Shown: positions 42,538 to 51,422 of the stretch, in pieces
How the letters are laid out: every line of letters begins with the position of its first letter
Numbering within the stretch: the stretch's first letter is position 1
Source of the DNA: Saprospiraceae bacterium
Lineage (GTDB): Bacteria > Bacteroidota > Bacteroidia > Chitinophagales > Saprospiraceae
Length of the DNA: 52,804 nt
NCBI GenBank assembly: GCA_013001975.1
Contig: JABDKX010000016.1
Coordinates: 1 to 52,804, forward strand
Direction: 5' to 3'
The notes under the pieces: model-generated
Database searches by the model: none
The model's input: only the letters and a program-made list of their open reading frames with translations
What the model was told of the DNA's origin: nothing
Translations under genes and position numbers: made by a program

Positions 42538-45500
42538 ATGACAAAAATTAAATTTTTATTAGCATGGACTTTTTGCTTTACTGTTGTAACAGTAAGTTTT
42601 GCTAAAATTAGTCCCGAAAAAGAAAAAGCCAGAGCTAACAGGCCAGCTTTGACGTCTAATTCAGCTATTAACTTTAGAGAGGATTGTGTTGCTGCTACAG
42701 CTCAAACTGATCAAAACATCAATAACGTGAGAGCAAGGTTGTTGACAGGTGGAGATGTTTGGTGGGATCCAGGATCTCGAGAAGGTAAATATATTGTACC
42801 GGCACCACCTGTTGGTAGTGGGTTAGATGAAGTTTCTTCGCTTTATGCTGGAGCTGTTTGGTTAGGAGGCTTAGATCCTGCAGGTAACTTAAAAGTTGCA
42901 GCTACGGATTATCGTAGTGGTGGACAATTGGATTTTTATCCTGGTCCATTGAACCCTGCAACAGGATTAACAGATTTACCGATTTGCCAAGAATGGGATC
43001 GTTTCTTCAAAGTATTATCTACCGAAATTAAAACAGCTATTGCTGATTTTGAAGCAGCCAGACTGCAAGGTATACCTTACGATGATGGTCTTATTCCAGC
43101 CAATGTCAAGTTTTGGCCAGGAAATGGAAATCCTTTTTTCTTCGAGCAATTTGGTTTTGATCTGCCAAATACTGGCGCTGGAAGTTTAGGTGCTTTTTGG
43201 GATGAAGACCAAAGTGGAACTTATGATCCGACAAAAGGAGATTTTCCTATTATCGATATTAGAGGTTGTGAACCGGATACAAGAAAAGAGGCTAAAGAAT
43301 TGGTGCCAGATGAAATGATCTTTTGGATTTATAACGACGCTGGTGGCCCACACTCTTTGACTCAAGGAACAGCTATAAATATGGAGGTTCAAGTTCAATC
43401 ATTTGCATACGCTACTAATGACGAAGTAAATGATATGACCTTCCAGAGATACAAATTGATAAACAGAGCATCGACAGATATTCAAGAAACATACTTTGGT
43501 ATGTGGGTAGATCCAGATTTAGGATGTGCCAGCGACGATTATTCTGGTTGTGATATTCCAAGAAGTTTAGCCTATACATATAACCAAGATGCATTTGATG
43601 GTACAGTTGCAGGAAGTTGTGATTGTGGAGGTGTGCCAACCTATTGTGAAAAAGTACCGCTTGTAGGAACCGATTACTTTAGAGGACCAACGGCACCAAG
43701 AATTTTGTCTTCAGCTGCTGAAGGTGAACTACATGTCGTGGCTATTGGTGATGAATTTGATCCAACAAGATTCTCTTTCGGTGATACATTGTTTTTAGTA
43801 AACCAAGAACTTGGTGATTTAAATCCACCAGATATAAAAGTTCAATTAGGTATGTCTTCTTTTATGTATTATAATAACTCAAATCCAGCACCGCCAGATC
43901 CACAGACGGTAGATCCATCGATGGCTGATGAGTATTACAATATCTTAAGAGGTATTTGGAGGGATGAAGTACCATTGACAGTTGGAGGCACAGGATACTT
44001 AAGCGGTGGACCTCAAACCCGTTACGCATTCTTTGATCCACCAAACGATCCTAACGGTTGGTCAATGGCTGCTGAAGGTCTTGGTTTCGGAGATAGAAGA
44101 ACAGTACAAGCTTCTGGGCCATTCTTATTGAAGCCAGGTGCAAGAAATGAATTAATCATTGGAGCTGTTTGGGTGCCAGATGTAAGACATCCAAATCCAG
44201 ATATCAGCAGACTACAAGCTGCAGATGATATTGCTCAAAACTTATTTGATAATTGTTTTGATATCATTGATGGACCTGATGCACCGGACGTTTGCTTAGT
44301 CGAATTAGACAGAGAAATAATTCTTGTTTTATCAAATGATACACTGACTTCAAACAATGCATTTGAAGCTTATTCTGAGATTGATATTCTTTCAAATGAA
44401 AACATTCCAGAAGAAGATAGGACTTACAAATTTGAAGGATATAAAGTATACCAACTATTAAATGCCAGCGTATCTCCTCAAGAATTAGATGATATTGAAA
44501 AGGCAAGATTGGTCAGACAAGTAGATGTCAAAAATGGCGTTTCTAGAATTTATAATTGGTCTAGTATGCCAGACCCTAACCCATTAGCTACAGATCCGAT
44601 TTGGGCTTTTGAACAAGAAGTGGAGGGAGCTGATGAAGGCGTTGATCATACATTTAGAATTACTGAAGATGCTTTTTCGGATAGTGATCCCAGGTTAGTA
44701 AATCACAAGATTTATTATTTCATGGCAGTGGCTTATGGATATAATAATTATGAAACATTTGATCCTAAGAATCCAACGCTTACACAAAGAAGACCTTACT
44801 TAGAAGGTCGAGGTAATATTAAAATTTATGAAGCTGTTCCAAGAAGAATTATCTATCAAGGATTGAATTCTGGATATGGAGAAGGTGCCCCTATAACGAG
44901 ATTGTCTGGAGTAGGTGCAGGAGGTAACAATCTTGATTTAGAAGATGGCATGAGAGAATCTATTCTAGATGGTTCTTTCGATGGCGAATTAAAGTATAAA
45001 GAAGGTGCTGGACCAATCAACATCAAAATTTACAATCCTTTGGAAGTTGTAAATGGAGATTATCAAATTGATTTAGTTGGTGAATTTCAGGGCGGTTCTG
45101 ATTGTTCACTACAAGATGGTGTCACTTGGGTTTTAACAGATTTAAATTCTGGAGAAACTGTCTCATCTGAAACGAGTATTGATCAATTAAACGAACAGAT
45201 AATCACTGAATATGGTTTTTCTGTTTCAATTGCACAGACGGAAGATGCAGGAACAAACAGTAATGAAAATAACGGTGCTATTGCTGCTACTTTAGAATAT
45301 GCAGATCCAAACGGTGTAAATTGGTTTAGCGCGGTAAGAGATGGTGGAGAAGGATTGCCAGTTGCTGGCTTCTTTGCTTCTATGTTTAACTTCTTAAAAA
45401 CAAGTACAACCGAAGTTGATGAATCTTTAGATCCTAATCAATCTTACAGCAATTTAGGCGATGGTTTCTTTTATCCATTTGGATTAGCGGCTGCGACGCC

Positions 45501-46737
45501 TAATGCAGGAACGGATCAATTCACTTTTTATGTAACACCAGCATGGAAAATTAATAACAGTCACAGATTGGTGAGAGATGAAGGTATTCAGAGACTAAAT
45601 AATGTTGATATTGTTTTCACTTCTGATCAAGACAAATGGTCGAGATGTATAGTTGTAGAAACGGCTTCTGAAGATTACATACAAGTTGGTGGTCTTCAGA
45701 CTGTTGGCGGAACAGATATGTTTGATTTGAGAGCGTCTCCATCAGTAGGAAAAGATGGTGAGCCTGATGGTGATGGTGAAGGTTATAGTTGGTTTCCTGG
45801 TTATGCAGTTGATGTTGAAACTGGAAAGCGTTTGAATATTTTCTTTGGAGAAAATTCAATCTATAATGAGGAAGCGGCAGCCATACCAAGAACGACATAT
45901 CCTTCGATTGGTGCAGACATGTTGTTTAATCCTTCAAGCCAATTGTTTAATAATGATATTCCACCTACTCCAGGATTAGAAAATCCTGCAGACCTTATTC
46001 TTGGGGGGCATCATTATATATATGTAACCAGACAAGAGTATGATGGTTGTGAAGATTTGCACGGCAAGTTGGAAGGGGCGAATGTAAATGTATTTGGTAA
46101 GATTGATGGATTACCAGCTATTACATGGTCTTCAATGGTTCTTTTACCAGACGATTCTCTAAGTGTCATGTTGCCTTATTCTCAAGGGGCAATTTTAAAT
46201 GACTTAACGGTTAAATTAAGAGTTGACAATCCATACAACATGGAAACGAAATTCGATATTTTAAATCCAAGAAATTGTGTACTTGTTGATGATGCTGAAT
46301 TACCTAGTTATCAATTTGAAATTAGAGGCAAATCACCAACTGATTTAACTGAAGATGAATATGAAGGCGCCCTTGCGCAAGTAAATGTAGCTCCAAATCC
46401 TTATTATGCGTATTCGGCATATGAAAACAGCCAGTTTGATAATACGGTCAAGATTACAAATTTACCTGATAAGGCGACGGTAACTATTTATTCATTAGAT
46501 GGAAAGTTTATCAAACGATTTAATAGAGATGAGAGAGTAAGCAGTAAGTCTGGATCAAACCCAGGTGTTAATAACAGTCAAACATCTCCTAATATAAATT
46601 GGGATATTAAAAATGCAGCTGGCATTCCGATTGCAAGTGGTGTTTATTTGATTCATATTTCTGCGCCTGATTTGCGTGAAGAAAGAACGATTAAATGGTT
46701 TGGTGTTAATAGGAAATTTGATCCATCAGGATTATAA
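42538..46737 (+). CDS. Giant secreted protein with T9SS C-terminal sorting-like domain
   Basis: A 1399-residue exported protein. The signal peptide is MTKIKFLLAWTFCFTVVTVSFA. The bulk is an extracellular beta-rich chain with many Asp/Gly turns (AFWDEDQSGTYDPTKGDFP and PDGDGEGYSW could bind calcium). Few Cys occur; a cluster lies in SCDCGGVPTYCE. The last ~117 residues, from NVAPNPYYAYSAYENS, contain VTIYSLDGKFIKRF and GVYLIHISAP. This is the layout of a T9SS type A sorting domain with a short extra tail. I do not recognise the main domain; similar very long proteins next to TonB receptors are known in marine Bacteroidota. The receptor and PorV-like neighbours suggest surface display and joint uptake or export. 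Confidence 0.75.
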   Translation: MTKIKFLLAWTFCFTVVTVSFAKISPEKEKARANRPALTSNSAINFREDCVAATAQTDQNINNVRARLLTGGDVWWDPGSREGKYIVPAPPVGSGLDEVSSLYAGAVWLGGLDPAGNLKVAATDYRSGGQLDFYPGPLNPATGLTDLPICQEWDRFFKVLSTEIKTAIADFEAARLQGIPYDDGLIPANVKFWPGNGNPFFFEQFGFDLPNTGAGSLGAFWDEDQSGTYDPTKGDFPIIDIRGCEPDTRKEAKELVPDEMIFWIYNDAGGPHSLTQGTAINMEVQVQSFAYATNDEVNDMTFQRYKLINRASTDIQETYFGMWVDPDLGCASDDYSGCDIPRSLAYTYNQDAFDGTVAGSCDCGGVPTYCEKVPLVGTDYFRGPTAPRILSSAAEGELHVVAIGDEFDPTRFSFGDTLFLVNQELGDLNPPDIKVQLGMSSFMYYNNSNPAPPDPQTVDPSMADEYYNILRGIWRDEVPLTVGGTGYLSGGPQTRYAFFDPPNDPNGWSMAAEGLGFGDRRTVQASGPFLLKPGARNELIIGAVWVPDVRHPNPDISRLQAADDIAQNLFDNCFDIIDGPDAPDVCLVELDREIILVLSNDTLTSNNAFEAYSEIDILSNENIPEEDRTYKFEGYKVYQLLNASVSPQELDDIEKARLVRQVDVKNGVSRIYNWSSMPDPNPLATDPIWAFEQEVEGADEGVDHTFRITEDAFSDSDPRLVNHKIYYFMAVAYGYNNYETFDPKNPTLTQRRPYLEGRGNIKIYEAVPRRIIYQGLNSGYGEGAPITRLSGVGAGGNNLDLEDGMRESILDGSFDGELKYKEGAGPINIKIYNPLEVVNGDYQIDLVGEFQGGSDCSLQDGVTWVLTDLNSGETVSSETSIDQLNEQIITEYGFSVSIAQTEDAGTNSNENNGAIAATLEYADPNGVNWFSAVRDGGEGLPVAGFFASMFNFLKTSTTEVDESLDPNQSYSNLGDGFFYPFGLAAATPNAGTDQFTFYVTPAWKINNSHRLVRDEGIQRLNNVDIVFTSDQDKWSRCIVVETASEDYIQVGGLQTVGGTDMFDLRASPSVGKDGEPDGDGEGYSWFPGYAVDVETGKRLNIFFGENSIYNEEAAAIPRTTYPSIGADMLFNPSSQLFNNDIPPTPGLENPADLILGGHHYIYVTRQEYDGCEDLHGKLEGANVNVFGKIDGLPAITWSSMVLLPDDSLSVMLPYSQGAILNDLTVKLRVDNPYNMETKFDILNPRNCVLVDDAELPSYQFEIRGKSPTDLTEDEYEGALAQVNVAPNPYYAYSAYENSQFDNTVKITNLPDKATVTIYSLDGKFIKRFNRDERVSSKSGSNPGVNNSQTSPNINWDIKNAAGIPIASGVYLIHISAPDLREERTIKWFGVNRKFDPSGL

Positions 46738-46749
46738 GCCAAAAACAAA

Positions 46750-47805
46750 ATGACAATGAAAAATTTACATAAAATATTTGTTTTGTTTGTTCTCTTAATG
46801 AGCGCAACTACAATCATGTTTGCTGGAAATCCTGACAGACAAGGAGAGGCAGGAGCAGCAGAATTACTATTAAATCCATGGGCTAAAAGTGCTGGATTGC
46901 ATGGCATGTCAACCGCATCAATTAGTGGTGTTGAATCTATGCGATTTAACGTTGCAGGTCTGGGAAGAATAGATGGTAAGGAATTAAATATTTCCAATAC
47001 ACGTTTGTTTGAAGGATCAGCTGTAAAATTAAATGCGTTAGGATATGCTCAAAAAATGGGTAACAGTGCATTTGGAATCAGTTTGATGGCAGTTGATTTT
47101 GGAGATATTCCAGTGACGACGGTTGATCAACCTGATGGAACAGGCGCAACTTTTTCACCTTCATTTCTAAACTTGGGTATTGGATATTCATACACTTACG
47201 AAAATAAGATTTCAGTTGGGATTTTATTTAGAACGATTTCTGAATCAACTCCTGATGTGAGTGCCTTTGGGTTCGCTCTTGATGCAGGGGTACAATATGT
47301 ATCTGGTGAGCAAGATAACTTTAGATTAGGAATCTCACTTAGAAACATTGGGTCACCTATGAAATTTAATGGTCAAGGTTTATCTTTTCAAGGAGATAAT
47401 CCAGATGGAAATGTACCTTACCTGTTAACATTTGATCAAAGATCTGAGGATTTTGAATTGCCTTCAGTATTAAATATTGGAATCAGTTATGATTTTCACT
47501 TCAATGATAAATTGTTTTTAAGAACAGTTGGAAACTTTACTTCGAATGCCTTTTCAAGAGATCAAATTGGAGCAGGTGCGGAACTGTATTTTAATGATAT
47601 GTTTATTTTGAGAGGTGGATATAAAAAAGACTTTGGATCTTCAGGATCTAGTCTTAATAATGTCTATTCTGGTGTAAGTGCAGGCGCCAGTATTGAGTTG
47701 CCATTCAACGATTCTGGCAAAAACAAAATAGCAATTGATTACGCATACAGAGCGACAAATCCATTCAGAGGAACACATAATTTTTCTGTACGAATGTTAT
47801 TCTAA
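46750..47805 (+). CDS. PorV/PorQ family outer-membrane protein
   Basis: A 351-residue exported beta-barrel protein. The signal peptide is followed by GAAELLLNPWAKSAGLHGMSTASISGVESMRFNVAGL, the N-terminal plug pattern of the PorV/PorQ family (FadL-like barrels of the T9SS). Strands continue to the C-terminal ...NFSVRMLF, ending in Phe. An alternative start at MKNLHK, two codons in, is possible. PorV carries sorting-domain proteins from the translocon to the attachment complex, so a dedicated copy 12 nt behind the giant cargo gene is striking. A terminator closes the operon. Confidence 0.85.
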   Translation: MTMKNLHKIFVLFVLLMSATTIMFAGNPDRQGEAGAAELLLNPWAKSAGLHGMSTASISGVESMRFNVAGLGRIDGKELNISNTRLFEGSAVKLNALGYAQKMGNSAFGISLMAVDFGDIPVTTVDQPDGTGATFSPSFLNLGIGYSYTYENKISVGILFRTISESTPDVSAFGFALDAGVQYVSGEQDNFRLGISLRNIGSPMKFNGQGLSFQGDNPDGNVPYLLTFDQRSEDFELPSVLNIGISYDFHFNDKLFLRTVGNFTSNAFSRDQIGAGAELYFNDMFILRGGYKKDFGSSGSSLNNVYSGVSAGASIELPFNDSGKNKIAIDYAYRATNPFRGTHNFSVRMLF

Positions 47806-47849
47806 GGAACTTTTTTAAGAAATATATACTTTTATAGTAAAGATATATG

Positions 47850-47886
47850 ACGTTTCCGCCAAATTGGCGGAAACGTTTTATTTTTA
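47850..47886 (+). terminator. Strong intrinsic terminator of the TonB receptor operon
   Basis: A perfect 11-bp GC-containing stem (ACGTTTCCGCC / GGCGGAAACGT) with a 5-nt AAATT loop is followed by TTTATTTTT. It lies 45 nt after the PorV-like stop and before greA. Confidence 0.92.
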
Positions 47887-47911
47887 CATTCAGTAACTAA
47901 ACGAATTTATT

Positions 47912-48388
47912 ATGTCTTTATACAGCTATATGACCCAAGAGGGTTATGATAATTTAAAAGCAGAGCTAGAGCAACTAAAAACAGAAGGTAGAGCAAATGC
48001 AGCAAAAGCTATTGCAGAGGCCAGAGAAAAAGGAGATTTATCTGAAAATGCAGAATACGATGCTGCCAAAGACGCCCAAGGACTACTAGAAGCGAAAATC
48101 AACGAACTTGAAAAAGCAATGGCTAAAGCCAGGGTAATTGATGAAAGTGAGTTGGATACTTCAAGAGTCACGATCTTATCTACAGTGAAGTTGAAAAATT
48201 TAAAAAACAACAAAGAGATTTCTTATACTTTGGTTTCGGAAACGGAAGCAGACTTAAAAGCAAAGAAAATATCTGTTAATTCACCAATTGGAAAAGGCGT
48301 TCTTGGAAAAGAAGTTGGTGATAAAGCAGAAATTGAAACGCCAGGTGGTATTCTCGAATTTGAAATTTTGGAAATTGGATTGTTATAA
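47912..48388 (+). CDS. greA: Transcription elongation factor GreA
   Basis: A 158-residue factor that rescues backtracked RNA polymerase by stimulating transcript cleavage. The N-terminal coiled coil has the GreA tip sequence EAREKGDLSENAEYDAAKDAQG with its acidic residues, and the C-terminal FKBP-like part contains SPIGKGVLGKEVGD. Its stop overlaps the hinT start (TAATG), so the two are co-translated. Confidence 0.97.
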   Translation: MSLYSYMTQEGYDNLKAELEQLKTEGRANAAKAIAEAREKGDLSENAEYDAAKDAQGLLEAKINELEKAMAKARVIDESELDTSRVTILSTVKLKNLKNNKEISYTLVSETEADLKAKKISVNSPIGKGVLGKEVGDKAEIETPGGILEFEILEIGLL

Positions 48389-48780
48389 TGCCGAGTATAT
48401 TTACAAAAATCATTAATGGTGAAATTCCTTCTTACAAGATTGCTGAGGATGAAAACTATTATGCTTTTTTGGATATCAATCCTTTAAGAGAAGGACATAC
48501 TTTGGTTATACCTAAAAAGGAAATCGATTATATTTTTGATCTTGATAATGATACTTTATCAGGACTTATGATCTTTGCAAAAAAGGTAGGTTTAGCTATT
48601 GAAAAGACAATTCAATGTGAAAGGATTGGATTGACTGTTATTGGACTCGAAGTACCTCATGCCCATGTTCATCTGATTCCAATAGATGGCATTTCAGACA
48701 TGGATTTTGGAAGGCCCAAGTTAAAATTGACAAAGGAAAGATTCGAAGAAATTGCAAAGTTGATCCGCTCTAACTTTTAA
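48388..48780 (+). CDS. HIT family nucleotide-binding protein
   Basis: A 130-residue hydrolase of the histidine triad superfamily. The N-terminus SIFTKIINGEIPSYKIAED is typical of HinT-like proteins and HAHVHLIP (His91, His93, His95) is the triad. Such enzymes hydrolyse AMP-lysine or adenosine phosphoramidates. Coupled to greA by overlap. Its end overlaps the convergent ruvC gene by 11 nt. Confidence 0.94.
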   Translation: MPSIFTKIINGEIPSYKIAEDENYYAFLDINPLREGHTLVIPKKEIDYIFDLDNDTLSGLMIFAKKVGLAIEKTIQCERIGLTVIGLEVPHAHVHLIPIDGISDMDFGRPKLKLTKERFEEIAKLIRSNF

Positions 48781-49327
48781 TACGCCCTGGGTTTTCTTTT
48801 AAAAACTTTTTCCAACTATTAGTTTTAGGAATAGAGACACCACCTGAGCTTATTTGGTGGTGGTGACAAATTGCTGCGGCTAAAGCATCCGTAGCATCAA
48901 GATAATGCTCTTTTACTTTAAACTTAAGCATGTTTTTTAACATGGCAGCTACCTGTTCTTTTGAAGCATTCCCGTTTCCAGTAATTGACTGTTTGATTTT
49001 TTTAGGGCTGTATTCAATGATTTCTAGACCCATTGTCATTGCTGCTGCCATAGATACACCTTGTGCTCTTCCCAGTTTAAGCATGGATTGCACATTTTTA
49101 CCAAAGAAAGGTGCTTCTACAGCCATGTGTTGAGGAAGGTATGTTTCTATTATTTCTTGTAGCTGAAGAAAGATCTCTTTCAATTTGGTTTGGTGGTCTT
49201 TAAATCCCGTTAAATTTAGAACGCCAATATCTTGAACTCTGGGTTTTTTGTCAATAATTTCAATGACAGCATATCCTAAAATATTTGTTCCAGGATCAAC
49301 ACCAATTATTTTCGATACTTTAGCCAA
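48770..49327 (-). CDS. ruvC: Crossover junction endodeoxyribonuclease RuvC
   Basis: A 185-residue Holliday-junction resolvase that works with RuvAB. Acidic catalytic residues are Asp11 (GVDPGTNILGYAV), Glu71 (AVEAPFFGKNVQSML), Asp144 and Asp147 (LDATDALAAAICHHH). The RAQGV motif is in place. Single gene, convergent with hinT. The neighbour at 49373 is divergent, with starts 45 nt apart. Confidence 0.97.
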   Translation of the reverse strand: MAKVSKIIGVDPGTNILGYAVIEIIDKKPRVQDIGVLNLTGFKDHQTKLKEIFLQLQEIIETYLPQHMAVEAPFFGKNVQSMLKLGRAQGVSMAAAMTMGLEIIEYSPKKIKQSITGNGNASKEQVAAMLKNMLKFKVKEHYLDATDALAAAICHHHQISSGGVSIPKTNSWKKFLKENPGRIKS

Positions 49328-49372
49328 ATCAAATCAAATTTACCACAAGTTAAAGTTTTATATTAAACAGGT

Positions 49373-50341
49373 TTGTTGTTAGCTAAAGAATCAAGAATTA
49401 AATACGATTGGAAAGTAAAACTTTTCTTTGCTGCCTTTTTCTTATGGGCTATTTATAAAAGTATATCTAACGTTGAGAGCCAAACGAATGTTCAGATTTT
49501 CAATGCGTTTCGAAGTTTTAAGCATATTCAATTATTAATGCTGGTCCTTGTCCTAATGCCATTAAATTGGTTTTTTGAAGCCTACAAATGGCAAATTCTA
49601 ATGCAAGCAAAGGAAAATAAATTTGAATTAGTCAAATCATTGAAATCTGTATTAATTGGAATCAGTATTGGGTTGATAACGCCATTGAGGCTAGGGGAGT
49701 ATTATGGTCGTACATTAGTAATAGGTTCAAATCAACTATCACATTCTCTTTTTTCAACATTTGTCTGTTCTTTGTTGCAAAATATAGTGACGTTTTTTGT
49801 TGGTATAATAGGAATTTTATTCTTCCTTAATTATAGTAATATTTATGAATCATCTATTTTTTTCACTGTTTTGACAAGCAGTCTATTTTTGCTTGTTGGA
49901 CTTGGTCTATTATTTAGATTGGATTTAGCGATTAAGTTCCTAGGAAAAATTCCATTTATAAAAGACCAAGTTAAGGGAATTAAAATTGAAAGCATATCGA
50001 GTATAACTAAGGGAAAATTGATTTTGGTTACTGGAGTAAGATATACTATATACTTTTTTCAATACGTTTTGCTTATGTACTTTTTTAATGTCGACACTGA
50101 ATTTAGCTTTATACTTATGGGCGTGAGCTCTATATTTTTAATACAATCCATGTTACCATTGCCTCCTTTTTTGGGTTTGCTGGCTAGAGCTGAATTGGCA
50201 TTGCTTATATGGTCAACTTTTGAAATCAATTATGTTGTAATATTAAGTGTTACTTTTTTATTGTGGTTTATTAATCTAGTATTGCCAGCAATGATAGGAT
50301 TATATATGACATTAAAACTAAAACCCAATGTTGAAAGTTAG
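49373..50341 (+). CDS. Flippase-like (UPF0104/MprF-type) integral membrane protein
   Basis: A 322-residue protein with about eight membrane helices. The pattern, PLNWFFEAYKWQILM, then LKSVLIGISIGLITPLRLGEYYGR, and a late PLPPFLGLLARAELAL block, fits the lysylphosphatidylglycerol synthase TM-region/flippase family (PF03706). The start is TTG at 49373; the frame has a stop 9 nt upstream and no ATG. It may move a lipid or glycolipid; the substrate cannot be inferred. Divergent from ruvC. Confidence 0.78.
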   Translation: MLLAKESRIKYDWKVKLFFAAFFLWAIYKSISNVESQTNVQIFNAFRSFKHIQLLMLVLVLMPLNWFFEAYKWQILMQAKENKFELVKSLKSVLIGISIGLITPLRLGEYYGRTLVIGSNQLSHSLFSTFVCSLLQNIVTFFVGIIGILFFLNYSNIYESSIFFTVLTSSLFLLVGLGLLFRLDLAIKFLGKIPFIKDQVKGIKIESISSITKGKLILVTGVRYTIYFFQYVLLMYFFNVDTEFSFILMGVSSIFLIQSMLPLPPFLGLLARAELALLIWSTFEINYVVILSVTFLLWFINLVLPAMIGLYMTLKLKPNVES

Positions 50342-50354
50342 TTTTAGAATCCAT

Positions 50355-50379
50355 AGCTTTATTTTAACTTAAAAAAGCT
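50355..50379. other. AT-rich hairpin behind the flippase-like gene
   Basis: AGCTTT (50355-50360) and AAAGCT (50374-50379) form a 6-bp stem. There is no T run downstream, so a terminator is doubtful. Confidence 0.25.
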
Positions 50380-50430
50380 CTGATTTACTTAATCACCCAT
50401 TGTGGAAGGGTAAGAAAAGAACAAATTATT

Positions 50431-51033
50431 ATGAGAGATTATTTAAAATACATTATTATAATAGGACTTCTTATTCTGGCTTGTATAGGAGGTATTTTAT
50501 ATGGCCATAAAATGAAAGTGTTCAAAACACATGAAGCTGAAAAATCGGAAGTATTACTTGAAAAGGTATCTAAGGTTTTCAAAATGGTAGCAGTAGAAGG
50601 ATATGTGTCAGAAATTTATGATTATAAACAATACAGATATTGGGATATTAATTTTTTGCGTAAAAAAGCGATGGTAAGGGTTAAGGCGAAAGTATCTATC
50701 GGTTATGATTTTGAAAAGGTTGTTTATACTGTTGATGAATCGAAAAAGGTTTTGACAATAACCAATTTTCCAGAACCAGAGATCTTATCAATTGATCATG
50801 ATTTGGATTATTTTGATATAAATGAAGGTTTATTTAATTCGTTTGATGAAAAAGAATTGACAGAGTTGAATAAAAAAGCTAAGACATATGCTATTGAAAT
50901 GATAAAGGATGGCGAATTATTCGATGAAGCAGAATTGCAAAAAGAAAAGATTCTAGACCTTCTAAGAGGCATGGTTACAGGTAGTGGTTGGGAAGTTATT
51001 GTAAGGAATAAAAAAAGAATGATCAAAGGTTAG
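50431..51033 (+). CDS. DUF4230 membrane-anchored protein
   Basis: A 200-residue protein with one N-terminal membrane helix (IIIIGLLILACIGGILYGHK). The body, with VSKVFKMVAVEGYVSEIYDYKQYRYWD, VRVKAKVSIGYDFEKVVYTVDES and AIEMIKDGELFDEAELQKEK, is the DUF4230 pattern seen across Bacteroidota. Function unknown. Single gene with 389 bp of non-coding DNA behind. Confidence 0.85.
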   Translation: MRDYLKYIIIIGLLILACIGGILYGHKMKVFKTHEAEKSEVLLEKVSKVFKMVAVEGYVSEIYDYKQYRYWDINFLRKKAMVRVKAKVSIGYDFEKVVYTVDESKKVLTITNFPEPEILSIDHDLDYFDINEGLFNSFDEKELTELNKKAKTYAIEMIKDGELFDEAELQKEKILDLLRGMVTGSGWEVIVRNKKRMIKG

Positions 51034-51093
51034 GCTATGAACTAATTAGGGGTTTAATGTATTACACAAAATTATATTTTACAAATTAACTAT

Positions 51094-51109
51094 AATACAT
51101 ATATGTATT
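51094..51109. promoter_or_regulatory. 16-bp perfect palindrome
   Basis: AATACATATATGTATT is a perfect palindrome in the gap between the DUF4230 and POT genes. It could be a repressor site. AT-rich palindromes also arise by chance in this DNA. Confidence 0.3.
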
Positions 51110-51175
51110 TTACCACAAACCTATTATACATATTGTTAATCTTTTATTAAATTTAGCATAGATTAAGTCTCATAA

Positions 51176-51293
51176 AGCCATAAGCACGGTCAAATAGCGT
51201 TTTGAGTAAAAGATTAAGTATTATCTAAGGCTAGGATTTTCGAATGTATTAAACCAACTTTAACTCAATTCATTGGCTGTGCTTTTTTTTTGT
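51176..51293 (+). ncRNA. Candidate structured RNA or long-range terminator
   Basis: AAGCAC (51182-51187) can pair with GTGCTT (51279-51284), enclosing about 90 nt and immediately followed by nine T residues. AGCCA (51176-51180) can instead pair with TGGCT (51274-51278), giving mutually exclusive or pseudoknot pairing. A closed domain ending in a T run suits a small RNA with its own terminator or a switch before the POT gene. It matches no family I know. Confidence 0.25.
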
Positions 51294-51422
51294 TTCCCAC
51301 CTTAAAATTTTCAATTAACATTTCTTCTTAATACTATCATAAAGTGAGTAATTATATCTTGTAATTACCCTGATTTTCCATTAAAAAATCTATTTTAGAC
51401 CCACTAATCGAAATAACATAAT

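Larger units (their letters stand above)
51034..51422. other. 389-bp gene-free region upstream of POT transporter
   Basis: No ORF or tRNA is supported. The region holds a 16-bp palindrome (51094-51109), a possible structured RNA (51176-51293) and the presumptive promoter of the peptide transporter, where TATTTTAG at about 51391 is only a weak -7 match. Confidence 0.5.

Noticed and set aside
46653-46997. 114-residue minus-strand frame across the cargo/PorV junction
   Set aside because: It lies antisense to two well-supported genes and resembles no family.
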